A model generated the notes under the pieces. It saw nothing but the letters and a program-made list of their open reading frames with translations. It was not told the DNA's origin and searched no databases. Positions 37,558-49,257 of a stretch of DNA of 64,000 nucleotides are shown here, piece after piece (position 1 is the stretch's first letter; each line of letters starts with the position of its first letter). Origin of the DNA: Trichoplax sp. H2 (lineage: Eukaryota; Placozoa; Uniplacotomia; Trichoplacea); NCBI GenBank assembly GCA_003344405.1, contig NOWV01000067.1, positions 310,001-374,000 of the forward strand. The letters are read 5' to 3'. The position numbers and the translations under genes were made by a program.

Positions 37558-40500
37558 GTAGGTAATTTTCACGTATGGCTTGTTGCCATATTGAAAAGAA
37601 CTTGCAATTTCTGAAGAAACAAATGTGTCAAAATGGCTCTTTTTAACCTCACCTGGCACGCTTAATTACTTGGAAGACTAATTTATAGTTCGTTTATTGT
37701 AGATACTGCAAATGAAAGAAATACCCTTATGAGAGATGTCTATCCGAAACTCAAAAATTATTGTCGTAGTCGTTATGGATTAGAATTTCAAGTTGTTGAT
37801 ATGCGATGGGGTGTTCGAGATGAAGCAACGGATGATCATATGACAAGTGCTTTGTGTATGGCAGAAATTAAAGCATGTCAGCGGCTATCAATTGGGCCTA
37901 ATTTTGTGGTAAGTAATCGTTTAGATACAAGAAAATAGTAATATTTAGATAATATCTTTTTTATTTCGATCTAAAGACTTTGATGCATAAGATTTTGTGT
38001 TATTGCTATTAACAACTAGTCAAATTGATGAAGCTAACTACTTGAACTAATGGATTAGGCATGATATGGATTTCAATATACTTAAAATCGAACTACAAAT
38101 TACCATACGCTTCCCAATAATATTTAGCTTCAATACAATTTTAATTCCTGTAATCTTTCTTTGCATTTTATATAATATTCTTACATGAAGTATTTCTTTA
38201 TCTCACCTAATTTTAAGCATTAATCGATCAAACATCAATAGTAAATTAACGAGTAAAGTTTTGTACGGTGTATCTTAATACTGAGCTGAGAGCTCATGTT
38301 TAAGAATTAGAGCGTATAAATTCCCTAATAATTTTAATATTAGGCTCTCAAAGTTGTCTTTATTGCACGGTAGCTAATTGAATCACATGATCAAAAAATG
38401 AATTTTACCACGAGGATATTGTAAATATATTTAATATCCAAGATTAATCATATGTGATAAACAGTATAAGCTACTTATTGTGGTTGAGCGAGTTATTTTA
38501 AAATATAGCACATATCCTTAATTCTATATTAATCGCTTCGTCCTTCAATTATTATTAAATTTATAATCTTTCCGGCAGTAGTGAATATCTTTGAGTATAG
38601 ATTTTTACATTCTATAGTCTACAATTGTGTGTTGCTGTAGTAACCAACCTCTATCGGTTCGAAATATTTGTAACACATCCGACCAAATCCATATGCCATA
38701 GTCAGGTTAAAACTGCTTTGTAGTATTAGGTATCTGTATCATTGAATTTGCTATTGGAACTATGCCATTATTGCTATTTATAAGTTAGAAATACGGTAGA
38801 ACGTACACGGTATAATTTAATTCAAAGTTTTCATCTTCAGTAGCAAAGCCAATCTAAATTATCATGAATTCTATAATTCATTTAACAAATACTCGTGCTA
38901 TATTCTGAACAATTAGTTCTAATGAAATTGTTGTTATATTTTGAGATCGATTACTACGGTAATGATTTTTAATTTCAATAAGCCAATAATAACTGAATCA
39001 GTTCTAAAATGATTATCAATTTCAAAATAGTACTTTTACATTTCTACCATCGGTTGAATGTTCTTTTACCATAATTACACTTTTCGATATTCAATTTCGT
39101 CAATTTAGTTAGTAAAATTACTGGTATCTTAATACTAGGAGAAAAAAATAGTTTAATAAGGTGATTATGGGTTAGATTTTAAAAGAAAAAATCCATCAAC
39201 AATTCTTCTAGCGAAGAAAACAACGTTCTTCTGCTAGATTGATTAGGATGAAGAAATTGTTGATTTTTTGAGCAGTCACCTTTCAGAATATACAAAAAAT
39301 TATACGCCATTAAGTAGCTATATGCTCTTACTTGATTATTAATAATTTTACAGACATTCTTGGGCCAGAAATATGGCTATCGTCCTTTTCCTCCTAAAAT
39401 CCTTGCTACTGTCTATGATAAAATAATTCAATTGCTGACAGACCACGGAAAGTCAACTGAGACATTTAAGACATGGTTTAAATTAGATGAAAATGCCAGT
39501 CCAGCGCTGTATAATTTACAGCCTATATCTTCAATCTTGAAGTATTATATCGATCCTTCAGAGCCGGAATTGCATAAGGAAGATAAAGCGAAATGGTGGG
39601 ATGCTTTTAATGAAATGCAACAATCATTTCGCTATGCTGCTAAAAGGCTATTGGAGAAGCAAGGGCTAGAGCGCGAAGAAGCAATGAGATTTTTAATTTC
39701 AGGTAGCATGCATATTGCTATCAAAGATCAATCTATTTGAAACTATGCCATTAATTAAATGTAGATGATACTAACTTTACGGTCAATGAAAGATATTTTT
39801 TAGCTTTAACAGTTAAGCTGCGCGTTAATAAAAGATATTACTTAGCTATAACAGTTTAGCTGTATATTGGCAAAATACTCATCATTGCCCATCTTCTTTT
39901 CTTGATCTAGTAACCCACGAGGAAGTTATTAATGGTATTCTTAACACAAATAAAGATATTGAGCAACACTGTATTGGATTTGTTCGAAAAATTTCCAATC
40001 TTCAATCTGATCTATCTAACAAAAATGCTCCATCTTTTATTGATGTTGAATGGGGAAAATCAGAAGTTGATAGCGAAGCTCAGGATTTACTAGCTGATTT
40101 GCGAGATATTAAGCTACACGAAAAATTGCCCGCATCACGCTTATTTGAATCCACAATCGATTGGACAGATAATGGTATCGATCCTGAAAACGTTAAAGCT
40201 CATAGTCGCTATATTGAAGAATTTTGTGGCAAATTTTATAACACCATGGTATCCATGATTGATGATGGGGTAGCAAAATCAAATCAGTTAACTTCCACCG
40301 ATGATCTTTATCAAGAAGTTTTAAGTCATTTACATTTTTGTGTAAAGCAGTGCAAATCATTTCATGGACGCCGAAACATTCTCCAGCCTATTGAAGATTA
40401 TATACAGCATAGCTGCCAGAACTCTAATGATATGCAAGAGCAACTTCCTCTCATCATCCACGGAGTATCAGGTAGTGGCAAAACATCAGTGATGGCTAAA

Positions 40501-42480
40501 TGTACTCAGTGGACAGGCCAATCATATCCCCATTGTAAAATCATTGCTCGCTTTCTTGGTACTACGCCTAATAGTTCATCTATTTCCAAAACTATCTTCT
40601 CCGTTTGCCAACAAATATGTCGAATATATGATAAAGATGAAACACAAATTCCCGATGGATACTCTCAATTAGTTGCTTATTTCGCCATGCAGATACAGAA
40701 TATCCCAGCTAACAAACCACTCGTAATCATATTGGATTCTTTGGATCAATTATTGCCTGTTGATGGAGCTCATCGTATGCAATGGATACCGAATCGATTA
40801 CCATCTCATGTTGCCATGGTATTATCGACTTTACCTTATGAATACGATTGTTTGGCTGCATTAAAACAGGTATTACCTGAAGCAAGTTATATTGAAGTTA
40901 ATCCTCTCCCGGTGGATGTGGGAATGCAAATTATTGATGACTGGTTATCATCTGCATCACGTACAGTTAGTCAACAACAGCGAGAAATTATGACTGTCGC
41001 AGCTAAACAATGTAGTTTACCGTTATACCTCAAACTAGTATTTGATCAAGCTCGGCGTTGGTATTCCTATCACACTATAACATCAGCAGATCTACCTGTT
41101 ACTATACCAACAGTTATATCGCTATTATTTGATAAGTTAGAAAGACAGCATGGTAAAATGTTAGTTTCGCGTGCACTATCTTATATTACTGCATCGCCAT
41201 CAGGTGTAGCTGAATCAGAGTTGGAAGATTTACTGTCATGCGATGATGTTGTCCTCCAAGACGTTTATCAATACTGGCTACCACCTGTTCGTCGTATACC
41301 TCCATTACTTTGGACAAGGATTCGAAGTGAAATTGATGAATATCTTGTTGAACGTGAAACCGATAATAATCGCGTTATATACTGGTATCATCGGCAGTTT
41401 ATTGAAGTTGCTCGTGCACGTTACCTCCATAATGAAGGTGTGGTGCGAGAAATTCATAGCTTATGTGCTGATTACTATCTTGGAACATGGGCTAATCAAG
41501 AGAAACCTTTTAAATATACTGATAAACAAGTTAAAATGTTTAAATTAGATAGTGAAAATGGAAAAGCAGACAGGAAGGTACCTAGTCAACCGTTGATATT
41601 TGAATTGGATGGAGATATGGCCGGCCAAGGTGGCCGAGTTAGGTATAATTTGCGAAAAATGAATGAACTTCCGTATCATTTAATTAAAGCTGGGCGATTG
41701 GAAGAAAGTAAAGAATTTGTTTATTGTTCATTTAACTGGTTGCTAACGAAATTAAATGCAACATCAATTCAAGAATTGTTAAATGATTTTACTATGGCAC
41801 TGGATGCATTACCTGAAGAAGATAAAGAAATCAAATTAGTTTACCAAGCTATTCGTTTGTCAGCTTCAACTGTGATCACGGATCCACGCACTTTAGCCGC
41901 TGAATTAGTAGGCCAACTATCCGATCGAAGCTCGGGGGATGATTGCCAATACCTTGCTAAACTTGTTCAACAAGCAGCAGAATATGGCCAATATAATTAC
42001 CCTCTCATGCCAATTCGATCATGTTTAAATATTTCGGGAGAGATTTTACAAGCTACCCTTGAAGGCCATACCGAAAAAGTCTGCTCCCTTGCTATTTCGC
42101 AGAACGGATTATTTCTGGCGTCGGGCTCTGAAGATAATACAGTTAAAGTATGGAATATTGCATCTGGGAATCTAATGCATACTTTAACCGGTCATCATGA
42201 ATATGTGTATGGATTAGCTATTACTGCAGACAATCGTATGATTGTTTCCTATACATATATTTGGGAATATGGAAAGAAAAGTCCTATTATCGTTTGGAGT
42301 TTAGAGTCTGGTGATCGACTAATGACTCTACGAGGGCATACCAAAGGTAAATGTCGGCTAGTGTTGACCAACAATTGCAAGTATGCTGTATCAGGTTGCA
42401 GAATCATGGGCAGATTACGAAAAGTTTTACCTCCTCGAAAGAAAGTAAAGTCCGATAGCGAAGAAGAAGATGAAGATGAA

Positions 42481-42516
<36 letters not shown>

Positions 42517-45117
42517 ACCGAAGGAAACAAGAAAAGTAAAAAGAATAAAGATGAAGACAGACCTACTCATGATTATGTTATACAAGACATAGATGACGGT
42601 GACGATTCTGCTGATGATGGAGAAGAAGCCGATAGCGATGACGAAGATGAAAATAGTAATTGGTATGCAGTACTTGTATGGAGCTTAGAAAGTGGAAAAT
42701 TAATTAGATATATGGATGGCCATACCAAAGAAATCACTGCAGTAGCTGTGGATTCTTCTAGTACATTTGCTATATCAAGTTCCAGAGATAAAACAGCTCG
42801 TGTTTGGGATTTAAATCATTACTATTGTCTGCGTGTATTAAAAGAAACTAATGGAGGCTGTCCTTTAGCTGAACTAGCTATATCTCCTGATAACTCCTTA
42901 GTTTTCATAGAAGGATTATGGCTTGGTCTCTACGATATCACATCAGGGAAACATTTGCATAAAATGGAGGACCCAGAGTATTCCTCTTCAGTTTATATGG
43001 CTGAAATTAGTCCTGATGGCAAGTTAGTTGGGACTGCAACTTCTGGCAATGATGTTAAGTTCTTCAATGTGGCTAGTGGCGAATTCGTTTTCCGAATCAA
43101 CGGCGATGATCGACAATATCGTCAAGGAATGGCATATTTTACAGCAGACAGCCAATACGTTATAGCCTCACTTGGCAATGATAAATTATCAGTTATTGAT
43201 ATTGCAAAAAGAGAAGTTCTTGCTGAATTTAAAGGGCATACTCGGGAAATTAACGATTTAAAAATTTTCCGCGGTCGCGGGCAGCCATTTGCTGTCACTG
43301 CTTCAACTGATGAAACGATAAAAGTTTGGAATTTATCCGACCTGAGTTCTCTCTCTAATAAAAGCAGCGGAGATGCTGAACAAGTTGAGTACCATACTGA
43401 TTATATTACATCAGTCCAAGTTACGCATGATAATCGCTATTACATTACAAGTAGCAAGGATAATACTACTAAGAAGTGGGATATGGAAACTGGAAAATTA
43501 GTTAAATCACTATCGGTAAAGCATGGACCACTAGGCTATATTCATGAGACAAAGGCTAGCCAATATAGGCAAGGAATTGCATTTCCATCTCGGAAAACAT
43601 TGCGTTATACCGTTGATATTGAAAAACTTGAGGTAATTGATGAAACTAGGATGCCATTTCGAGCGGTGGATTGTGCTGCTATGTCGGATGATGGCCAATA
43701 TATCATTACATTATTAAGTGACAGGACTTTAATAATTTACACATCTGATTTCAGTACAATTGCTCAACATAAGCATTGTTATGCTACTGATATTATCCTT
43801 TTAAAATCGAACTACTTCCTAACTATATTTCGAACCCAAATGTACGATCGATCCGGTTCTAATAAAGAAATTAAGGTGTGGAATGCTTGTAATGGTCAAT
43901 GTATAGCAAAATTAAGTGGCCATGAACGTAATATTTGGTGTCTAGCAGTAACTGAGGATGAGAAATATGCTGTTTCTGGTGCTTGGGATAAAACTTTAAT
44001 TGTATGGGAATTAGCGACTTTCGAGATCTATGGTAAAATGGTTGGGCATACTGACATCGTAAAATCGCTACAGTTGTCGAAGAATAAATATTTGGCTGCT
44101 AGCGGCGCTAGTGACAATACTGTTCGATTATGGGATTTTTCTACACCACAATGTCAACTGATTTATACTTTGGAAGGCCATACAGCAACCATTGATCGCC
44201 TAGCCTTTCTGATGGAAGATCACTATTTGATGTCAATATCATCGGAAGAAAATCTTGTTAAGATTTGGAATCCTAAGCAAGGCCAACTTGTCGCCAATTT
44301 TTATTCACATGCCAAGATTGTTAATTTTGCTATAGCAGAAAAGAAAAATATGCTTATTGCAGCTACAGCAGATGGAAGAGTTATGCCATTGAAGATTAAT
44401 AAGCTACTGCAACCCCAGTCTACCGAGAGTGTTACTCCACAAACACAAAATGTAAGCAAGAGAAAAAATTTCTTATAGTGTCCTTATTGTCGGTTTATTA
44501 CGCTTTTTCTTAATTAGTAATTAATACAGAAAAAGTGTTTAGCATTTAAAAGTTATGTTATTTATTCCGAAATACGATGAATTGAGAGCTTTCGATCATC
44601 CGTTACCAATATAAAGTAGCTTACGATAAAGTACTAATTCCCCGATGTAACTTTAATAAATCCTTTGATAACATTATTATAACTCTGTTCAATTCAGTCC
44701 TTATTGAACATCAGAAAAAAGTCTAAGTTGAAAAGCATTTCTATCTGAGCAAATACTTCTGAAAAGGATTATTTGGTAGACTTTGTAACTATTATAAATA
44801 TTTATTCTGCAATTAATAGAGTAGTCTTTTGCCGTAAAATGCGCATAAAATTGAAATACGGATTTATTCCCTTCGCTTCTTCGAGTAAAATCCACTATAT
44901 AAATTATTAGCGATTACAGCTAACCAACTTATTGCTGTCATTAAAATTTCAGATCAAAGAGGAAAATTCTCCGCAGTATGAGCAACAAGCTGTGAGTCAA
45001 AGTCAGCAAGAATCGCCTCAGCAGTCATATGAGCAAAATCCTCAGCAATATTCGAGTGTCGCAAGATTTGAAGGACGAAATGTTAATGCTGGTTCCACAT
45101 GCTGCGTAGTAATGTAA
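37452..45117 (+). CDS. NWD gene C: DUF4062-NACHT-WD40 protein with CaaX box CVVM
   Basis: Complete five-exon gene: 37452-37557, 37703-37908, 39354-39702, 39911-44451 and 44953-45117; 1788 residues predicted. An in-frame TAG just upstream fixes the ATG. The DUF4062-like N-terminus has SSTFTDTANERN, DMRWGVRDEATDDH and IGPNFV. NACHT has Walker A GVSGSGKT (about 405-412) and Walker B-like IILDSLDQL (about 503). About 13 WD motifs cover about 934-1713, for example KVWNIASG, RVWDLNHY, KVWNLSDL, KKWDMETG, IVWELATF and RLWDFSTP. Between early WD blades lies an acidic, lysine-containing insert (about 1068-1137) with 12 consecutive Asp codons. The tail is Gln/Ser/Pro-rich and ends STCCVVM, a farnesyl-type CaaX box. 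B and C are close, sharing for example WLPPVRRIPPLLW. A STAND sensor role is known for the family; ligand and membrane site are inference. Confidence 0.92.
37703..37908 (+). CDS. Gene C exon 2: DUF4062-like core
   Basis: 206 bp, begins D-T-A-N-E-R-N, carries DMRWGVRDEATDDH and ends IGPNFV before GTAAGT. Confidence 0.92.
37909..39353. other. Gene C intron 2
   Basis: 1445 bp, about 3.3 kb shorter than the matching introns of A and B. A 125-bp foldback element lies close to its 3' end (39158-39282). Confidence 0.8.
39158..39282. repeat. Foldback element (MITE-like or structured intronic RNA)
   Basis: The outer ends AAGGTGA (39158) and TCACCTT (39276) are inverted. An inner arm with AAAAAATC...CAACAATT pairs with AATTGTTGATTTTTT, and a central CTAGCGAAGAA pairs imperfectly with TTCTTCTGCTAG. 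One arm has a loop-out of about 14 nt. It could be a miniature inverted-repeat transposon or a hairpin RNA; no flanking target duplication was established. Confidence 0.6.
39354..39702 (+). CDS. Gene C exon 3
   Basis: 349 bp, the same length and phases as gene B exon 3. Starts TFLGQKYGYRPFP and ends RFLIS, phase 1. Confidence 0.9.
39703..39910. other. Gene C intron 3 with a local tandem duplication
   Basis: 208 bp. Two imperfect copies, each about 35 bp with a 42-bp period, at 39786-39820 and 39827-39862. Both contain AAAGATATT, TAGCT and ACAGTT. Confidence 0.75.
39911..44451 (+). CDS. Gene C exon 4: NACHT, acidic insert and WD40 repeats
   Basis: A 4.54-kb exon entered as G|TA (Val), giving VTHEEV. 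Contains Walker A at 40462-40485 and the acidic insert at about 42451-42657. The donor AAT|GTAAGC is phase 0. Unspliced, the protein would end KRKNFL at 44478. Confidence 0.92.
42481..42516 (+). repeat. In-frame GAT microsatellite coding for 12 Asp
   Basis: Twelve uninterrupted GAT codons inside the acidic insert of gene C, preceded by mixed GAA/GAT codons. Likely length-polymorphic. Confidence 0.95.
44452..44952. other. Gene C last intron
   Basis: 501 bp from GTAAGC to TTTCAG. No further exon recognised. Confidence 0.75.
44953..45117 (+). CDS. Gene C last exon ending in CaaX box CVVM
   Basis: 54 residues plus stop, rich in Gln, Ser, Glu and Pro (repeats like SPQ and PQQ), ending GSTCCVVM. 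Phase 0, as in A and B. Confidence 0.82.
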   Translation: MKEENSPQYEQQAVSQSQQESPQQSYEQNPQQYSSVARFEGRNVNAGSTCCVVM

Positions 45118-45975
45118 CAAATATCGAAACTAAAAATATTCAAATTGTGCAGAATCATTTATTGCAACGGGAAATGCTTATTGAAATTTAGAGTCACATT
45201 TGAACAATTGTCGATTCTTAAAAAATTAAGATGCATAACACTACCGTTCAAATTGAACTTCTTCTTGCTACCATAAGGGTATCTGTAATGAAGGAGATAT
45301 TATTCCGTTTAGTAAAAGGATACTGATATCTTGACAATAGTATGCTATCAGTTATGGTAATAAAGGCTATTATTTGCATTCGAAAGCGGATGGACCTATA
45401 TACGTAGTACAATACGTTCTATTTAGTTAAAATCAAAAGTTATTACATAGTAAAATTTATCTTAATTACAATTTTGAAATTTAGTTCGCGAATGAAATAC
45501 CTTCATTGCTCTTTAATCGCTTTTAATCATTGACATAATCTATCCAACGGCTTGTTCCAAATATTGAGGAATGAAGAAATAGAAATACAAAATCTTTTAT
45601 TCTTAATTTATCTAGCTAGAGAAATTAGCAACTTGCAATAAAGTCATATTTGCTAATAAAATAGATGTATTACCGGTTTTAAAATTTTTATCTAATCTTG
45701 CAAATGAAGCACTATTGGTAGTTACGAAATAGAAAGATTATCTCAGACCACTTTCTTCACAGATACCCCGTAAATCTAATCTCTCTCTATTTGAATGTAG
45801 ACTAATTCTTACCATAATAGCTAGCCATATATTATTCGCTACTACTATAATACTGTTACGGAGCCATGCTCCGAAATATTAATTGCTATGTTAATTAAAA
45901 TATCTCATTTAAATTATTGTTTGCTCCAGTAGCTTATTAGATATTAATGTTTATTAATAAGTTCTTGTTCAATAT
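45118..45975. other. Intergenic region after gene C
   Basis: AT-rich, no gene. A candidate poly(A) hexamer AATAAA lies at 45359, about 240 bp after the gene C stop, and a small hairpin with CGGAGC/GCTCCG arms near 45858. Confidence 0.5.
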
Positions 45976-46054
45976 TGTTGACGTGTCGGAGCTAGCACGC
46001 TTAGTCTGTAAACCTTAATTAATAACACCTTAAGTGTAAGATCAATTACTTTGC

Positions 46055-46070
46055 AGAGCCTTGAGGCTCT
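46055..46070. repeat. 7-bp hairpin within the probable LTR
   Basis: AGAGCCT and AGGCTCT flank TG. Confidence 0.65.
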
Positions 46071-46089
46071 AGTTGCTATACTAGGATAT

Positions 46090-46114
46090 GTGTACTGTAC
46101 ACTGTACAGTGCAC
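46090..46114. repeat. 12-bp near-perfect hairpin in the probable LTR
   Basis: GTGTACTGTACA and TGTACAGTGCAC around a single C, 11 of 12 pairs. It lies about 45 bp upstream of the TATA box, where regulatory sites would be expected. Confidence 0.7.
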
Positions 46115-46157
46115 GCCGCTATTTCAAGTATATTCACAAGTGTAACATCGGCGAGAC

Positions 46158-46165
46158 TATAAAAA
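46158..46165 (+). promoter_or_regulatory. TATA box of the probable LTR
   Basis: TATAAAAA followed by a GC-richer stretch. An AATAAA 126 bp downstream would end the R region. Confidence 0.5.
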
Positions 46166-48505
46166 GCGGAGCACTAGCTTAGCTTCTCAGTTCCAGTTAG
46201 TCATTTGCAGGATCTTTTGACTATTATTGCTAAGAATATTCTTACGTTTTTCTTTAGTACATTTTACGACTAAGGTTAACGAAAATAAAGTATAGTATTT
46301 AAACCTATTACTAAATAGTAGCTTTTTGTGTAGCTGAGAGTTAGTTCACCTACGATAGGTCCCTAAGTTAGTTGGGAACACAAGTACTAGTGAAGATAGT
46401 GTTTAAGACCCGGTTTCTTGTTACAAAGGAAAATTGTAACAAATACCTAAGAATTATAATACGCTGATAATTTCTAAGAACGCAGCAACATAGCTAAGGA
46501 TCAAGTAGAAAGGCTAGTATGTTAGTAATGCTATTTGCTTAAAAATCTTGAGAGAAAACCCTATCATAAGTCAATTACAGCTTCATTACTAACGGATAGC
46601 CTTGCAGTTTGTCTGATGCCTTGATTAATTGCCTAAGCTACATTAATAGTATAACCATTCATTAATATCGTACTCTTTATTCAAAAATCTTGAAATCGTT
46701 ATTATTAAACACTCCGACAATAATTACGCGTATAGCTTTATCACCAGCTGATAGTCCACCAAATAATCATATACAGTCGATCATCAATGCTTCTATATTA
46801 TTCCCTAGATAATTTCACGCTCGTTGTTCAAAAATATCACCATTTAAATGACTTTTAGATCAGAATTGGTCCTCGATATACGTTAGAAATGGTTATTATC
46901 AATCATCTAACGTAGTTAGCCACATAGTACAGAAATTTAGGCATTTATTTACTTAGGATATTCAAGAAATGGAAAAATTTACTGCTGGACATGTAATGTA
47001 CAGTATTAAGATTGTAGTATGCTTGTGGCATCTACTTAATATAGACATTTTAATTCGTCCTTAAACAGAGATGCCTTTACAGTCTTATCGCACTCTAGAC
47101 AAATTTTATTTGTCATGCTTCGTTATTTATAGCACTTACAGTCCTCGCCGTTTTCTATAATTATTTGCTATAGCATAGGCTATTATGGATATGTTGTATC
47201 CAATTCTATAATCTCGTTCTCTGCAAGCATCCTACCTCTAAAGCTATAAATGCTAGCAATTTCTGCCTCTGATTCAGTTAGTTGCAATATAGTCACATTG
47301 TAGACTATTCTCGCTAAACTGCACGTTAGCTTGCTTATAGGCTGCTCTACGACAAATGCCACACATTTGGAGTTTGTAATAATGAAGCTATTTTTACACA
47401 TGGCGCATTTGTATAAATCTTCAAACGGCTACTAAATCTACTTACGCTGAATTATCGAACCACTTAGGAATACATTGCTACATTAAAATTTAAAGTAAAA
47501 TCTAGACTCTACAGCTATCCAATAGATGTGTAGGTGGATTATAAGTTAAAGGTTGAGTACATACAATTGAGAGGTGTTCGGTAAATAATCAACAATTTCT
47601 TGAACTTTTTCAATAGTTTTCATTTTTCAGCATCATATTAGATCATCATTGCTCATCGATGGTTTATAGCTTGCTTTCCCAGATGACAATATATGCAATA
47701 AGCTGTGCTTGTATATGGTCTTATCTATATGTATTATTTGGCTACAAGTAGATAATTCATAAAATAACTCAATAAAGTTTGCTTTAGTTCAATAGTTCTT
47801 GCAACTAAGCTAACAGCTTGAACCCTAAAATTTCTAAGTTCTTTACCCTCATTATTATATAATAACTATAATGTAACGGAATAACACTTTCTTAAATCCT
47901 ATATAGGAAACTTCTCTAAATGGAATAATTTGCTTCTCAGCTTTGTAATGTTACTCTAGATTGTGTTACTGAAGTAGATCGGCTCTCGAGGCAAAATCCG
48001 GGCAAAAATAAGTTCATGCAAATTTTATACTGAAGGAAGTCAAACTTCTCCAAGATTTTTCAATAATGTACGGATTGATATAGCATTAATGTAACTAGCT
48101 TGCGACCTGAAGTATTCAATACGATTCTTACAAACTTTGGATATTTAATTGAAGCCTGTGATTGCTTCAATAGCTGACATTATATAACCGTATTTAATTC
48201 TAGTTCGATATTTTACCTACAAATGCATACGATAATTACCGAATTTTCGTATGAAAGTCCTTTTATTAGTATTTTACACTATAACATATTGGAAATATAA
48301 GTTTAGATTATTATACGTATACTCCTCCGTTTACGGAGATAAAGTGTGAATTTAGTTAATCTTATTAATACATGTGAGCCAAGTTTCTGGAATTGGATCA
48401 ATTTTAGTTATCGATCAACATCATCTACACTTTTACCGTGTTGGTCCTTATACAACTATATTGGAATAGTATCAGAACGCACCGTATGTAATCATTGCAT
48501 TGTGA

Positions 48506-48524
48506 TTATATAGTGACTATATAA
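48506..48524. repeat. Perfect 19-bp palindrome
   Basis: TTATATAGT, one central G, ACTATATAA. Confidence 0.65.
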
Positions 48525-49220
48525 GATTCAAGGATTGGCATTTCTTATGGATATTCATTATTTACTTTAGCGACTTCTACGTTCTCGTTGTTGTAATCTT
48601 GTGCGTTGCTGAAGGTAAACATTGACCATTGCTTCAATATATATCGGCACATGTTGTTTTATAGCAACGGTACTTACTAATGAATTGTAAATAAATATGT
48701 CTTGCAATGCAAGTCTATACAGTATTATTATCAGTCTTACGATGCCATCGAATAGTTTTCATGCTATAGTTCAAGTTAGGGTACTGCTGATGAGTATGAT
48801 AATCCCAACAGCGGTACTGTAAATATTTTTACGCTGGTTTATGTTTGATCTACTCGATATTTTGTTAGTAGACTGCTAATATTTTTATTGCCATCGACGC
48901 ACTGAAGATAAAGTTAAAGAAAGACTTTGCTTGATTTATTGTGATTTTCTACTCGAGAATCCTGATCGTCGCGTTTCGACAGCTTTTCACATCGCTATTT
49001 TTACTGTTATATTAATACATGTAAAACAACCCAACCTTTAAAAAATTAGTAGATATGATGGACAATCTTTTACAATTTAAATTAGCTCCGATTATAATGC
49101 TACTACCCTTAGCGGGAGGGGAAATTAGCCAACGAGTCCGGAAAATTTTCTTAAATTTTATACTGAGTATATATATTGCCATTAGAAAATTGACGGTAAA
49201 TTTTAAGGATACTATCATAT

Positions 49221-49257
49221 AAATTGCTCGCTAATCTATTAAATTAGCTAGCAATTT
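49221..49257. repeat. 15-bp hairpin, 14 of 15 paired
   Basis: AAATTGCTCGCTAAT and ATTAGCTAGCAATTT flank a 7-nt loop. The strongest simple hairpin noticed in this interval. Confidence 0.7.

Larger units (their letters stand above)
45976..46441. mobile_element. Probable solo LTR of a retrotransposon (466 bp)
   Basis: Starts TGTTG and ends GTAACA, so it has the TG...CA ends of LTRs. It is flanked by AATAT (45971-45975) and AATAC (46442-46446), a 5-bp target duplication with one mismatch. Inside are TATAAAAA at 46158 and AATAAA at 46284 in the order and spacing of a U3-R-U5 structure. It is less AT-rich in its U3 part and contains two hairpins. No adjacent gag/pol frame is present, hence solo. 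Family not identified. Confidence 0.5.

Noticed and set aside
41243-41548. Second + frame inside gene C
   Set aside because: Overlaps the main NACHT/WD40 exon in another frame; nothing in it is shared with A or B in that frame.
42249-42530. Antisense poly-serine frame in gene C
   Set aside because: Mirror of the GAT/Asp tract on the coding strand; no start context or domain.
47183-47401. Minus-strand 72-codon frame in the gene desert
   Set aside because: No ATG-dependent context, domain or splice partners; background level.
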